A program made the translations under genes and the position numbers. Positions 27,018-36,020 of a DNA stretch of 64,000 bases are shown in pieces. This DNA comes from Sphingomonadales bacterium (GTDB lineage: Bacteria; Pseudomonadota; Alphaproteobacteria; Sphingomonadales; Sphingomonadaceae). The number at the start of each line of letters is the position of its first letter. The stretch's first letter is position 1. The DNA lies in contig JADJAC010000002.1 of assembly GCA_016704425.1 (NCBI GenBank), positions 248,001 through 312,000 on the forward strand. The letters are read 5' to 3'. Below the pieces are notes generated by a model. The model ran no database searches. It was not told where the DNA came from and saw only the letters and a list, made by a program, of their open reading frames with translations.

Positions 27018-27166
27018 TGCTTGCTCCCGTCACCACAGCCTAAAGAAAAGGCATTAGGTTCGCGGCGCGGTCCGGTCAAATTTCAATGTGCCAATTTTCC
27101 AGCACAGAGAACTTCGTTTCGGCCAAATTGCTTGACGCAGGCAACTGAACTGCCAATCATGTAAGG

Positions 27167-27523
27167 ATGACTGACAAGCCAACCACAGATCCTTTTTCAA
27201 TGTTCCGCGACATGGTGAGCCAATGGGAACAGGCGGCCAATGACTATGGTAGCAAAATCACCAGCACCAGCGAGTTCGCCCAAGGCATGCAAGGCGCAAC
27301 TGCAATTTCGCTGCAAATCCAGCAGGCGGTGCAGGACGGTATGACTAAAGTCCTTGCGGCAGCGAACATCCCCAGTCGGGACGATATTGCGGCCCTCAGC
27401 ACCCGCGTTGCTGCCATTGAGGTGCAACTTCATCGAATTGTCGAGGCGTTGGGTGCGCAATCTTTCAAATCATCGGCGCCAAAGCCGAAGCGGACGAAGC
27501 AGCCGCCTTCCGGGCACAAATGA
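27167..27523 (+). CDS. short PhaE-like / phasin-like partner of PHA synthase
   Basis: A 118-residue protein: helical, beginning TDPFSMFRDMVSQWEQAANDYG, with a coiled-coil DDIAALSTRVAAIEVQLHRIVEALG and a Lys/Pro-rich tail (PKPKRTKQPP). Class III PHA synthases need a PhaE subunit of about 350 residues whose end has a similar coiled coil; this protein is one third of that length. Its stop overlaps the PhaC start as ATGA, so 1:1 synthesis is likely. It probably binds the synthase or the granule. The family call rests on context and helical pattern. Confidence 0.62.
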   Translation: MTDKPTTDPFSMFRDMVSQWEQAANDYGSKITSTSEFAQGMQGATAISLQIQQAVQDGMTKVLAAANIPSRDDIAALSTRVAAIEVQLHRIVEALGAQSFKSSAPKPKRTKQPPSGHK

Positions 27524-28584
27524 GCGAACCCGACATTCTTGAACGTGCAGCGACCGAATTCGAACGGGCCATGCAGCGCAATATCAAGGGGCTGGGATAT
27601 TTTTCGTCGCCTGCGCCGGTCTTGGGTACAAGTCCGAAAGACACCTTGATCTCCCGCGGAACGTTGCGACTTTATCACTATCGACCCTTGTCGGACGAGG
27701 TGTATCGCGTCCCGATTCTGCTTGTTATGGCCACAACCAACCGTGGCTATATTTTCGACATGCTGCCCGGGCAAAGCCTGGTGGAATTTCTCCTGAAAGC
27801 AGGCTTCGACGTCTTCATGATCGACTGGGAGGCACCTGGTCTGGACGAAAGCCATCTCGGCCTTGATGACTATGTTCTGGATTTCTTGCCGAGCTGCGTG
27901 TCGCGTGTGCTTGAAGAGACCGGGGAGCCGGACATCACGCTGGTCGGATATTGCTTCGGCGGCGTGCTTTCTCTTTTATGGGCAGCACTTCATCCCGGTC
28001 TTCCGCTCAAAAATCTGGTCACTTTTACGACGCCGGTCAATTTCAAAGGCATGGAAATGTTCCAGGCATGGTCGGACAAACGATTTTTCGACGTGGACCG
28101 GTTGATTGCGACGCACGGAAATTGCCCCGCTGAAATGCTGTATTCGGCGTTCGATCTGCTTCGGCCCGGCGCCCGGATTGCAGGCAACATACGGCTCTGG
28201 GACAATATGTGGAATGATGAATTCGTGAAATCCTACCGCATGTTCGATCGATGGTCGACGGACATGCTCCCTCTCGCCGGGCGCTATTTCAAGGAAACGA
28301 CTGAGCAATTGATGTGGGATAACGCCCTGTTTGAAGGCTGGATGGAAATTGCGGGGCGGCCTGTCGATCTAGCCAGTATCACAGCTCCATTCATGCACGT
28401 AGTGGCTGAGCATGACCATATAGTCCCATATGAAGCATCGCGGCATCTGGTGCCGATGATTGGTTCGAAGGACAAACAGGAGGTAGTTTTGAAGGGCGGC
28501 CATGTCAGCCTTATTGCCGGCGGTAACGCCATCAAGCGGCTTTGGCCGCAGCTCGATCTTTGGCTTCGGGAGCGGAGCGTTTGA
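27520..28584 (+). CDS. phaC: class III poly(R)-hydroxyalkanoate synthase subunit PhaC
   Basis: A 354-residue alpha/beta-hydrolase protein, the length of class III PhaC. The lipase-like box is GYCFGG with the nucleophile C145; D299 (AEHDHIVPYE) and H328 (GGHVSLIAG) complete the triad. It polymerises (R)-3-hydroxyacyl-CoA into polyester granules and releases CoA. It is translationally coupled to the short PhaE-like gene upstream and to a GNAT gene downstream (TTGA). A CaiB protein and a thiolase nearby could bear on precursor supply. Confidence 0.88.
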   Translation: MSEPDILERAATEFERAMQRNIKGLGYFSSPAPVLGTSPKDTLISRGTLRLYHYRPLSDEVYRVPILLVMATTNRGYIFDMLPGQSLVEFLLKAGFDVFMIDWEAPGLDESHLGLDDYVLDFLPSCVSRVLEETGEPDITLVGYCFGGVLSLLWAALHPGLPLKNLVTFTTPVNFKGMEMFQAWSDKRFFDVDRLIATHGNCPAEMLYSAFDLLRPGARIAGNIRLWDNMWNDEFVKSYRMFDRWSTDMLPLAGRYFKETTEQLMWDNALFEGWMEIAGRPVDLASITAPFMHVVAEHDHIVPYEASRHLVPMIGSKDKQEVVLKGGHVSLIAGGNAIKRLWPQLDLWLRERSV

Positions 28585-29156
28585 CCAACTATCCTACGAC
28601 CGTCGATTGCGGCGGCACACTACTAACTTTGGTTCATTTCGGAGCTGCACATCTGGGCGCCGTAAAAGCATTTGCGCAGTCGCTGCCGGCGCATGACCTG
28701 CTTTTCCTGTCTCGAGATATCAAGCAACCAAAAGTGATCAGCGCCTGGCTCAATTCAATTGCAGATGGTGAAATCAGCAGCCTCGTAGCAATGGAGGGTG
28801 ACAAGGTTGTCGGCACAACCGCAATCGTGCGCGATCCGCTAGGCTGGTCTGCGCATGTCGCGGAGCTTCGCATACTGATTTCGGAAGAAATGCGTGGCAA
28901 GGGCCTTGGACGAATTCTGCTTCAGCATTGCTTTGCGGCAGCCATCGAAAATGGTGCAGAAAAACTCATGGCCAGGATGACACCTGACCAGCGTGGAGCA
29001 ATCTCCTTGTTTGAGGAAATGGGATTTCGCGGCGAAGCAATGCTTCGCGACCATGTTCGCGATAGTGAAGGCAAGGTGCATGACCTGGCAATCCTCAGCC
29101 TCGACGTTGCTCGCGCAGAAGCACAACATGGAGCATTTGGGTTTAACGATGCCTGA
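28581..29156 (+). CDS. GNAT family N-acetyltransferase
   Basis: A 191-residue acetyltransferase. The acetyl-CoA-binding motif A reads LRILISEEMRGKGLGRILLQHCFAAAIENGAEKL, followed by the motif B helix RGAISLFEEMGFRGEAMLRDHV. It would acetylate an amine on a protein or small molecule. The start is taken as TTG at 28581, overlapping the PhaC stop by 4 nt; an upstream ATG at 28542 would overlap the PhaC end by 43 bases. Its 3' end overlaps the next gene by 8 bases. Role in the PHA cluster unknown. Confidence 0.78.
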   Translation: MTNYPTTVDCGGTLLTLVHFGAAHLGAVKAFAQSLPAHDLLFLSRDIKQPKVISAWLNSIADGEISSLVAMEGDKVVGTTAIVRDPLGWSAHVAELRILISEEMRGKGLGRILLQHCFAAAIENGAEKLMARMTPDQRGAISLFEEMGFRGEAMLRDHVRDSEGKVHDLAILSLDVARAEAQHGAFGFNDA

Positions 29157-30312
29157 GAACGCGATGCTGGAAGGCATTCGGATTGTCGACTTATCGAGCG
29201 TGGTCTTTGGCCCTTACGCCACTCAAATGCTGGCGGACCTGGGGGCGGAGGTCATAAAGGTTGAACCGCGTGGCGGCGAAACCTCCCGTTTCATTGGCAA
29301 GCATGCCAAGAATCGCGGCATGGGCGCGATGCACATGACGTTAAACCGCGGCAAGAAATCCATCGAGCTCAACCTCAAAGCCGCCGAGGACGCGGCCGTG
29401 ATGCGCAAGCTCCTCAAGACGGCGGACGTGTTCATTCACAATGTCCGTAATAAAGCCATTGCCAAACTTGGTTTCGATTATGACTCAGTGAAATCGATTA
29501 AATCAGACATCATCTATGTCCATTGCACCGGGTTTGGCCAGAATGGCCCTTATCGGGACTTACAGGCCTATGACGATGTCATCCAGGCTGCGACAGGCGT
29601 GGCGACGCTCCTGCCGCGCGCCGATGGCAATCCGAGACCGCGTTATCTGCCTTCTCTGGTCGCCGACAAGGTCGCGGGCCATTATGGTGCACAAGCCATG
29701 TTGGCTGCCTTGATCCACAAACTCCGAACGGGCCAGGGCCAGCATGTCGAGGTACCGATGTTCGAGGCATTTGCGACGTTCAACCTGACAGAGCATATGC
29801 AAGGCGCAACGTTTGATCCTCCGGTTGGATCGATCGGCTATCATCGGCAGCTCGATCCGGGCCGCCAGCCCTTCCCAACGGCGGACGGATATATTTCGCT
29901 AGTCCCTTACACCGATGACAAGATGGGACAGCTTTTTTCCCTGCTGGGAGGTCCAGAAGTGCTGGAAAAGCCCGAATTTGCAGGACCAGTCGAACGGTTC
30001 AGGAATGCAACCGCGCTGTACGGCGAAATAGCTCGTCTAACGCCCGCCAAGACGACCGAAGAATGGATGAAAGTCTTCATAGCGGCCGAATTCCCGGCGA
30101 TGCCAGTGCGCGACCTCGCAGAGATTTTCGATGATCCCCATCTTGTTGAAACGGGCTATGCTGCCATTCGAGAGCATCCGACAGAAGGAAACTACCGCCA
30201 AATCAGTCCGCCCATTCGATTTGGCGCGGACCAGGGCCGGATCCTGGGCTTTTCTCCTTCTCTCGATCAGGACGGAGCAGACCTGAGGCGCGAACTAGAA
30301 AATCTCGAATAA
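29149..30312 (+). CDS. CaiB/BaiF CoA-transferase family protein
   Basis: A 387-residue class III CoA transferase. The N terminus [38 protein letters not shown] is diagnostic. The expected catalytic Asp is in [13 protein letters not shown] or the nearby VADKVAG segment, and [12 protein letters not shown] closes the domain. It transfers CoA between carboxylic acids. The ATG at 29149 was chosen over longer upstream starts because it gives the family N terminus and an 8-base overlap with GNAT. Its last 18 bases overlap the convergent thiolase gene. The acyl donor and acceptor are not known. Confidence 0.87.
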   Translation: MPENAMLEGIRIVDLSSVVFGPYATQMLADLGAEVIKVEPRGGETSRFIGKHAKNRGMGAMHMTLNRGKKSIELNLKAAEDAAVMRKLLKTADVFIHNVRNKAIAKLGFDYDSVKSIKSDIIYVHCTGFGQNGPYRDLQAYDDVIQAATGVATLLPRADGNPRPRYLPSLVADKVAGHYGAQAMLAALIHKLRTGQGQHVEVPMFEAFATFNLTEHMQGATFDPPVGSIGYHRQLDPGRQPFPTADGYISLVPYTDDKMGQLFSLLGGPEVLEKPEFAGPVERFRNATALYGEIARLTPAKTTEEWMKVFIAAEFPAMPVRDLAEIFDDPHLVETGYAAIREHPTEGNYRQISPPIRFGADQGRILGFSPSLDQDGADLRRELENLE

Positions 30313-31473
30313 TCCGGCGGCGCCCATGCCGCCGCCTATGCACATCGTAACCACGGCGCGTTTCGCTCCACGGCGTTTTCCTTCGATCAACGCATGCCCT
30401 GTGAGGCGAGATCCGGACATGCCAAAAGGATGCCCGATCGCTATCGCACCGCCATCGACGTTGAGCTTGTCATTGGCGATACCCAACCGGTCACGGCAAT
30501 AGAGAACCTGCACCGCAAAAGCCTCGTTCAATTCCCAAAGGTCGATGTCATCAACACCAAGGTCGTGGCGTTCGAGAAGTTTGGGAATTGCGAAAACCGG
30601 TCCGATCCCCATTTCATCGGGCTCACAGCCGGCAACGGCAAAACCCCTGAATGCCCCCATCGGCGTCAAGTTTCGCCGAGCGGCCTCGCGCGCAGACATG
30701 ACAACACACACGCTCGCGCCATCGGAGAGCTGGCTGGCATTACCCGCCGTTACTGTCCCGCCCTCATAAACCGGCTTGAGTCCTGAAATGCTCTCAAAGG
30801 TCGTGCCGGGTCGCATTCCCTCGTCCCGGTCCAGAGTGACAGTTTCTTCAGCCGTTACGTTGCCGTCCTTGTCCTTGATTTTCTTAGTGACGGTTATGGG
30901 CACGATCTCCTGCGCGAGCCTGCCCGCCTCGAATGCCGCTGAGACTCGCTGCTGCGATTGCGCACCATATTCGTCCTGCATTTCGCGCGTAACGCCATAG
31001 CGTTTGGAAACATTCTCAGCGGTGTCGATCATCGGCAGCATCAGATCGGGATGATGCTCCTTCACCCAATCCGAATGATAATGTTTGAGGTTCTTGTTCG
31101 GCAGGACGAGCGAGACAGAGTCGAGGCCGCCGGCCACATAAATGCCCTCCTCGCCCGACATGATGCGCTGCGCCGCAATCGCTATCGTCTGCAAGCCTGA
31201 GGAACATTTCCGGTCGAGAGTCATCCCTGGAACCGATACAGGAAGACCCGCGCGAAGCGCCGAAACACGGGCGATATTGTTTCCGGTTGCGCCTTCAGGA
31301 TGCGCGGAGCCAAGCAAGACGTCATGGACTTCTTCGCCAGCAACGCCTGCCCTTTCCAATGCCGCCGTTATGACATGTGCCGCAAGGTCAGACCCATGCG
31401 TGTCAGTGAGAGCCCCGCGATGCGCCTTACCGATCGGCGTACGGGCGGTGGAAACGATGACTGCGTCTTGCAT
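30295..31473 (-). CDS. acetyl-CoA C-acyltransferase (thiolase)
   Basis: A 392-residue thiolase of family length. The acyl-accepting Cys lies in [12 protein letters not shown], the His in [12 protein letters not shown], and the second Cys in [10 protein letters not shown]. It cleaves 3-ketoacyl-CoA, or condenses two acyl-CoAs in reverse, at the end of beta-oxidation or the start of PHA precursor synthesis. The reading frame ends 18 bases inside the convergent CaiB gene. Chain-length preference cannot be read from sequence. Confidence 0.92.
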   Translation of the reverse strand: MQDAVIVSTARTPIGKAHRGALTDTHGSDLAAHVITAALERAGVAGEEVHDVLLGSAHPEGATGNNIARVSALRAGLPVSVPGMTLDRKCSSGLQTIAIAAQRIMSGEEGIYVAGGLDSVSLVLPNKNLKHYHSDWVKEHHPDLMLPMIDTAENVSKRYGVTREMQDEYGAQSQQRVSAAFEAGRLAQEIVPITVTKKIKDKDGNVTAEETVTLDRDEGMRPGTTFESISGLKPVYEGGTVTAGNASQLSDGASVCVVMSAREAARRNLTPMGAFRGFAVAGCEPDEMGIGPVFAIPKLLERHDLGVDDIDLWELNEAFAVQVLYCRDRLGIANDKLNVDGGAIAIGHPFGMSGSRLTGHALIEGKRRGAKRAVVTMCIGGGMGAAGLFEIF

Positions 31474-31535
31474 GGCGATCTCCGGAATTACATTCTCTGC
31501 TTTCCCTGAGTTTTGCGAAATGGCAAGTGTTGATC

Positions 31536-32306
31536 ATGTCCACACGGTTTATTGATCTCTCGATTCCAATCACGAATGACGTGATTTCCGACCCTGATGT
31601 GATGCGGCCAAGGGTCACGTACATGACCCATGAAAATACCTGGCAGCAGATTGCGTCCTTTTTCCCTGGCCTGACGAGAGCCGACCTTCCCGATGGAGAA
31701 GGTTGGGCCGTGGAGCAACTGACACTGTCCACGCACAATGGCACCCATATGGATGCGCCTTGGCACTTTCATTCGACAACCAACAGCGGGGCAATGCCTG
31801 CCCCTTCGATTGACGAGGCCCCGCTTGACCTGTTCTTCAAACCGGGCGTCAAGCTCGACTTTTCCGATCGTCCTCACGGTCATGTGATCTCTGCAGCTGA
31901 AGTCGAAGCTGAGCTTGCAAGGATCGGTCATGAGTTGAAGCCGCTTGATATTGTCCTGGTTCAGTCCGGCGCCATTTACGGCACGGAAAACTTCATTGAT
32001 CAGGGGTGCGGCATGGGAGCCGAGGCGACCCTTTACCTCACGGAACGGGGTGTCATGGTCGTTGGCACAGATGCATGGAGCTGGGATGCACCGTTCAGCC
32101 ACACGGCAAAACGGTGGGCGAAAGAGCGCGATCCCTCGATTATCTGGGAGGGTCACAAGGCGGGACGGATCAAACCCTATTACCAGATCGAAAAACTCGC
32201 CAACCTCGCGTCGCTGCCAACATCTGGCTTCACCCTGTCCTGCTTTCCGGTAAAAATTGCACGGGCCAGTGCGGGCTGGATCAGAGCCGTCGCACTGATT
32301 GACTAA
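31536..32306 (+). CDS. cyclase family protein (kynurenine formamidase-like hydrolase)
   Basis: A 256-residue metal-dependent hydrolase. The signature STHNGTHMDAPWHF (HxGTHxDxPxHF) supplies the metal-binding His and Asp residues. Family members hydrolyse formamides such as N-formylkynurenine, or cyclic carbonyl compounds. The start is the ATG at 31536; a GTG three codons earlier is possible. It is divergent from the thiolase gene and convergent with the MAPEG gene. Its substrate is unknown, and no kynurenine pathway gene is seen nearby. Confidence 0.83.
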   Translation: MSTRFIDLSIPITNDVISDPDVMRPRVTYMTHENTWQQIASFFPGLTRADLPDGEGWAVEQLTLSTHNGTHMDAPWHFHSTTNSGAMPAPSIDEAPLDLFFKPGVKLDFSDRPHGHVISAAEVEAELARIGHELKPLDIVLVQSGAIYGTENFIDQGCGMGAEATLYLTERGVMVVGTDAWSWDAPFSHTAKRWAKERDPSIIWEGHKAGRIKPYYQIEKLANLASLPTSGFTLSCFPVKIARASAGWIRAVALID

Positions 32307-32713
32307 CTGCCAAGCCGCGCAACCGCATACAAGGTCCAGGCAATCAATACGACATAGGTTAGCCAGGTTCCGACAACGCCGATTTTTCGTCCGAGGGGCG
32401 GCTCCGTACTCATGGGGGCATAGAGGCCGAAAATGTGACAGATGCGGGCAAACACAAAGACGGCCGCCACGGCACCGAGTATGCGAGGGTCTGCGGACGG
32501 CTCAAGAAGCGCGATCATGATGATCGCAAGCGGGGCGTGTTCTGCAAGGTTTCCGTGGCTCCGGCTGGCACTGATCAGTCTGGCGTTGCCATTTCCGTCG
32601 CCAAAGGCCGTCCTGGATTGCATGCGCTGGCGAACGGTATCGATCGCCGTAATGAGCAACAGGAGTGCGCAGATCGCCGCGGTAACTGCTGTAATCGGTA
32701 GTGTCATTGCCAT
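32303..32713 (-). CDS. MAPEG family membrane protein
   Basis: A 136-residue protein with four hydrophobic helices. The MAPEG (eicosanoid and glutathione metabolism) signature is around RSHGNLAEHAPLAIIMIALLE and ARICHIFGLY. Eukaryotic members use glutathione on lipid substrates; bacterial functions are mostly unknown. It lies 30 bases after the propionyl-CoA carboxylase biotin subunit on the same strand, so it may be the last gene of that operon. It overlaps the cyclase-family gene tail to tail by 4 bases. Confidence 0.82.
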   Translation of the reverse strand: MAMTLPITAVTAAICALLLLITAIDTVRQRMQSRTAFGDGNGNARLISASRSHGNLAEHAPLAIIMIALLEPSADPRILGAVAAVFVFARICHIFGLYAPMSTEPPLGRKIGVVGTWLTYVVLIAWTLYAVARLGS

Positions 32714-32743
32714 TTCCTCCGCATCAATTGCGCCTGACTATCG

Positions 32744-34726
32744 TTACTCCATTTCCAAAATAACTGCATCCACGGCAAGGCTTTCGCCTGCCGAGGCATT
32801 CACCGATTTGACTACGCCCGCCTTTTCGGCCCGAAGGATGTTTTCCATCTTCATCGCTTCGACGACTGCAAGTGGCTGCCCGGCTTCCACCTTGTCGCCT
32901 TCGTTGACATGAAGCGCGACAAGAAGTCCAGGCATCGGACACAGGAGAAAGCGCGACAGATCCGGCGGAATTTTCTCAATCATGTGCGCAGCAAGCGGCG
33001 CAACATGTGCCGGGAGCACCCGAACCTTGTGGCTCGCGCCCCTTGTCGTCAGGGCAAATCCCGTCCGGGATTTTGCAATCTTTACGGCAAGAGGTTTGCC
33101 GTCGATCTCTGCATCAACAATCCGATCGCCCGGTGTGTATTCCATCGCAAGATCAAGTGTCTCGCCATCCACTGTTACCTCGTCGCCTGACAGGCTAACG
33201 TCGTGCGCAATGCCGCCAATCTGCACCTGCCATGCGGATGGCGGTCTGAGGCGTTTGCCCAGTTGGCCATCCACCCTTCTTGCGCGATCCGCCTCGGCAG
33301 TTGCGGCAAAGGCGGCGATCGCTGCCAGGGAACGCAGCAGCTCTGGCGATGCAGGCGCACCACCAAATCCTTCCGGATATTCTTCGGCAATGAAGCCTGT
33401 GGTCAGCTCTCCAGACCGGAACCGTTCGTGCTGCATGATTGCAGAGAGAAAATCGATATTGTGTCCCAAGCCCTGAATTTCGAACTGATCAAGTGCCAGA
33501 ATTTGCCGATCTATCGCTTCTTCGCGTGTGTCCCCATAGGTGACGAGCTTTGCAATCATCGGATCATAGTAGATCGAAACTTCACCGCCTTCTGCAACGC
33601 CATCGTCAACCCGGACACCGTCTCCCTCAACAGGTGGATTATAGCGGACAAGTCGGCCAGTCGACGGCAGAAATCCGCGATAGGGGTCTTCGGCATAGAC
33701 CCTGTTTTCAATTGCCCACCCATTAAGGGCCACGTCGTCCTGCGTGAATGAGAGCTTTTCGCCATTCGCAACACGGATCATCTGTTCGACCAGATCAATG
33801 CCGGTAATGCACTCGGTAACCGGATGCTCAACCTGGAGACGTGTATTCATTTCCAGAAAATAGAAACTCTCGCCCGTCGGATCCGCGCCTGAGACAATCA
33901 GTTCGACCGTGCCTGCGCTGAAATAGCCGACGGCACGCGCAAGGGCGACGCATTGTTCCCCCATTGCCTTGCGCATTTTCGGCGTAACAAACGGCGAAGG
34001 CGCTTCTTCGACGACCTTCTGATGGCGGCGCTGGATCGAGCATTCCCGCTCGTTGAGATAGAGGATGTTTCCGTGCTGGTCGCCAAGGATCTGAATTTCG
34101 ATGTGACGCGGATTGAGGATGAATTTTTCAATGAAAACCCGATCGTCGCCAAAACTGTTCAGGCCTTCGCGCTTGGTCGCTTCAAAACCTTCGCGAACAT
34201 CCTTCTCGCTATAGGCCAGCCGCATCCCTTTGCCGCCACCGCCGGCAGATGCTTTCATCATCACCGGATAGCCGATTTCTTCAGCGATACGGACCGCATG
34301 CTCGGTATCGTCAATCTCGCCGACAAAGCCCGGAACCACATTGACGCCCGCTTCCAATGCAAGTTTCTTGGATTCGATCTTGTCGCCCATGGCGGCAATC
34401 GCGCCGGGAGGGGGGCCAATAAATGCGATACCCTCCGCAGCCAGCGCCTCGGCAAAACTGGTGCGTTCCGAAAGAAAGCCATACCCCGGATGGACTGCTT
34501 CGGCGCCGGTTTGCTTGCACGCTGCGATGATCTTGTCGGCGAGGAGATAGGATTGGGCCGCTGGCGATGGGCCAATATGGACTGCCTCATCCGCCAGGAG
34601 CACAAATGGGCTGCGTGCATCGGCATCGGAATAGACTGCGACAGTCGCAATGCCCATTTTCTTCGCCGTACGGATAATGCGGCAAGCAATCTCGCCGCGA
34701 TTGGCGATCAGGATTTTCTTGAACAT
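32744..34726 (-). CDS. pccA: propionyl-CoA (acyl-CoA) carboxylase biotin-carrying alpha subunit
   Basis: A 660-residue subunit with, in order, biotin carboxylase (MFKKILIANRGEIACRIIRTAKKMG, the ATP loop SAGGGGKGMRL, and MNTRLQVEHPVTE), a linking region and a biotin carboxyl carrier domain with the biotinylated Lys in EAMKMEN near the C terminus. With PccB it carboxylates propionyl-CoA to (S)-methylmalonyl-CoA using ATP and bicarbonate. The ATG at 34726 gives the family N terminus. It is the sixth gene of the propionyl-CoA operon, directly after metY, and far from pccB at the other end. Confidence 0.94.
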   Translation of the reverse strand: MFKKILIANRGEIACRIIRTAKKMGIATVAVYSDADARSPFVLLADEAVHIGPSPAAQSYLLADKIIAACKQTGAEAVHPGYGFLSERTSFAEALAAEGIAFIGPPPGAIAAMGDKIESKKLALEAGVNVVPGFVGEIDDTEHAVRIAEEIGYPVMMKASAGGGGKGMRLAYSEKDVREGFEATKREGLNSFGDDRVFIEKFILNPRHIEIQILGDQHGNILYLNERECSIQRRHQKVVEEAPSPFVTPKMRKAMGEQCVALARAVGYFSAGTVELIVSGADPTGESFYFLEMNTRLQVEHPVTECITGIDLVEQMIRVANGEKLSFTQDDVALNGWAIENRVYAEDPYRGFLPSTGRLVRYNPPVEGDGVRVDDGVAEGGEVSIYYDPMIAKLVTYGDTREEAIDRQILALDQFEIQGLGHNIDFLSAIMQHERFRSGELTTGFIAEEYPEGFGGAPASPELLRSLAAIAAFAATAEADRARRVDGQLGKRLRPPSAWQVQIGGIAHDVSLSGDEVTVDGETLDLAMEYTPGDRIVDAEIDGKPLAVKIAKSRTGFALTTRGASHKVRVLPAHVAPLAAHMIEKIPPDLSRFLLCPMPGLLVALHVNEGDKVEAGQPLAVVEAMKMENILRAEKAGVVKSVNASAGESLAVDAVILEME

Positions 34727-34745
34727 GTAATGTGCTTTCCGTGAA

Positions 34746-36020
34746 TCAAATCTGTTCCAGCGCCTGCGCCAGATCCGCAACGATATCGTCGATATGCTCT
34801 ATCCCGACGGAGACCCGCACGACATCCGCCCCTGCCCCCGCAGCAGCAAGTTCTTCTTCACCCAGCTGGCTGTGCGTCGTCGATGCCGGGTGGATGATCA
34901 GGGAACGGGTGTCGCCGATGTTGGCAAGATGGCTTAACAGCTTGACCGAAGAGACGAGCTTCACACCCGCCTCATAGCCGCCCTTCACGCCGAAGGTGAA
35001 CACGGCCCCAGCCTTGCCGCCGAGATAGCGCTGGGCAAGCTGGTGGTAGGGATCTTCAGCAAGCCCGGCGTAGCTGACCCACGCAACCTTGGGGTGGTTC
35101 TGCAACCACTTCGCGAGGTGCAATGCATTGGAGCAGTGCCGTTCCATACGGAGGGCCAATGTTTCCATGCCAGTCAACGCAAGAAAGGCGTTCATCGGTG
35201 CCATAGATGGCCCAAGATCCCTCAAGCCAATCACTCGGCATGCAATGATGAACGCAATGGGTCCCACTGCATCAGCAAGCACAGCGCCGTGATAGGAAGG
35301 ATTTGGCGCTGTCAATGTCGGGAACTTGTCGCTGGCCTTCCAGTCGAACTTGCCGGAGTCCACAATCAGGCCGCCGATGGAATTTCCGTGGCCGTTCAGA
35401 AACTTGGTTGCTGAATGGACGATAATGTCTGCACCGTGTTCAAACGGGCGACAAAGCATTGGCGTGGCCATTGTGTTGTCGACGACAAGTGGCACTCCGG
35501 CGTCGTGAGCAACCTTGGCGATGGCCGCAATGTCCTGCACAACGCCACCTGGATTGGCGAGGCTCTCGATGAACACGGCACGGGTCTTGTCGGTAATTGC
35601 AGCCGCCACATTGGCTGGATCGTCCGCATCAACGAACACGGCCTTCCACCCGAACTTGGCAAACGCATGAGCCAATTGGTTCAGCGATCCACCATAGAGT
35701 TTCTTGGCCGCGACGATTTCGCATCCAGTTTCCATGAGTGTATGAAAGACAAGCAGTTGGGCTGCATGGCCTGATGCCACCGCGAGCGCGCCAACGCCTC
35801 CTTCCAGCGCCGCAATCTTGCCTTCGAGTGCAGCGTTGGTCGGGTTCATGATCCGGGTATAAATGTTCCCGAATTCCTTGAGGGCAAACAGATTTGCTGC
35901 ATGTTCGGCGCTGTCGAAAACGTAGCTCGCCGTTTGGTAAATCGGCGTGATCCGCGCGTTGGTGGTGGGGTCTGGCTCGCAACCGGCGTGGATGGTGAGC
36001 GTTTCAAGTTTTTGCGTCAT
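34746..36020 (-). CDS. metY: O-acetylhomoserine sulfhydrylase (aminocarboxypropyltransferase)
   Basis: A 424-residue PLP enzyme of the Cys/Met metabolism family. It makes homocysteine from O-acetylhomoserine and sulfide. The PLP Lys is in [12 protein letters not shown], with the phosphate-binding SGHAAQLL and the catalytic-loop YTRIMNPT. Its start overlaps the methylmalonyl-CoA mutase stop as ATGA, so it is translationally coupled to a propionyl-CoA gene. It is of normal length with no oddities. A shared link is that methionine and homocysteine breakdown yields 2-oxobutyrate and then propionyl-CoA. Confidence 0.93.
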   Translation of the reverse strand: MTQKLETLTIHAGCEPDPTTNARITPIYQTASYVFDSAEHAANLFALKEFGNIYTRIMNPTNAALEGKIAALEGGVGALAVASGHAAQLLVFHTLMETGCEIVAAKKLYGGSLNQLAHAFAKFGWKAVFVDADDPANVAAAITDKTRAVFIESLANPGGVVQDIAAIAKVAHDAGVPLVVDNTMATPMLCRPFEHGADIIVHSATKFLNGHGNSIGGLIVDSGKFDWKASDKFPTLTAPNPSYHGAVLADAVGPIAFIIACRVIGLRDLGPSMAPMNAFLALTGMETLALRMERHCSNALHLAKWLQNHPKVAWVSYAGLAEDPYHQLAQRYLGGKAGAVFTFGVKGGYEAGVKLVSSVKLLSHLANIGDTRSLIIHPASTTHSQLGEEELAAAGAGADVVRVSVGIEHIDDIVADLAQALEQI

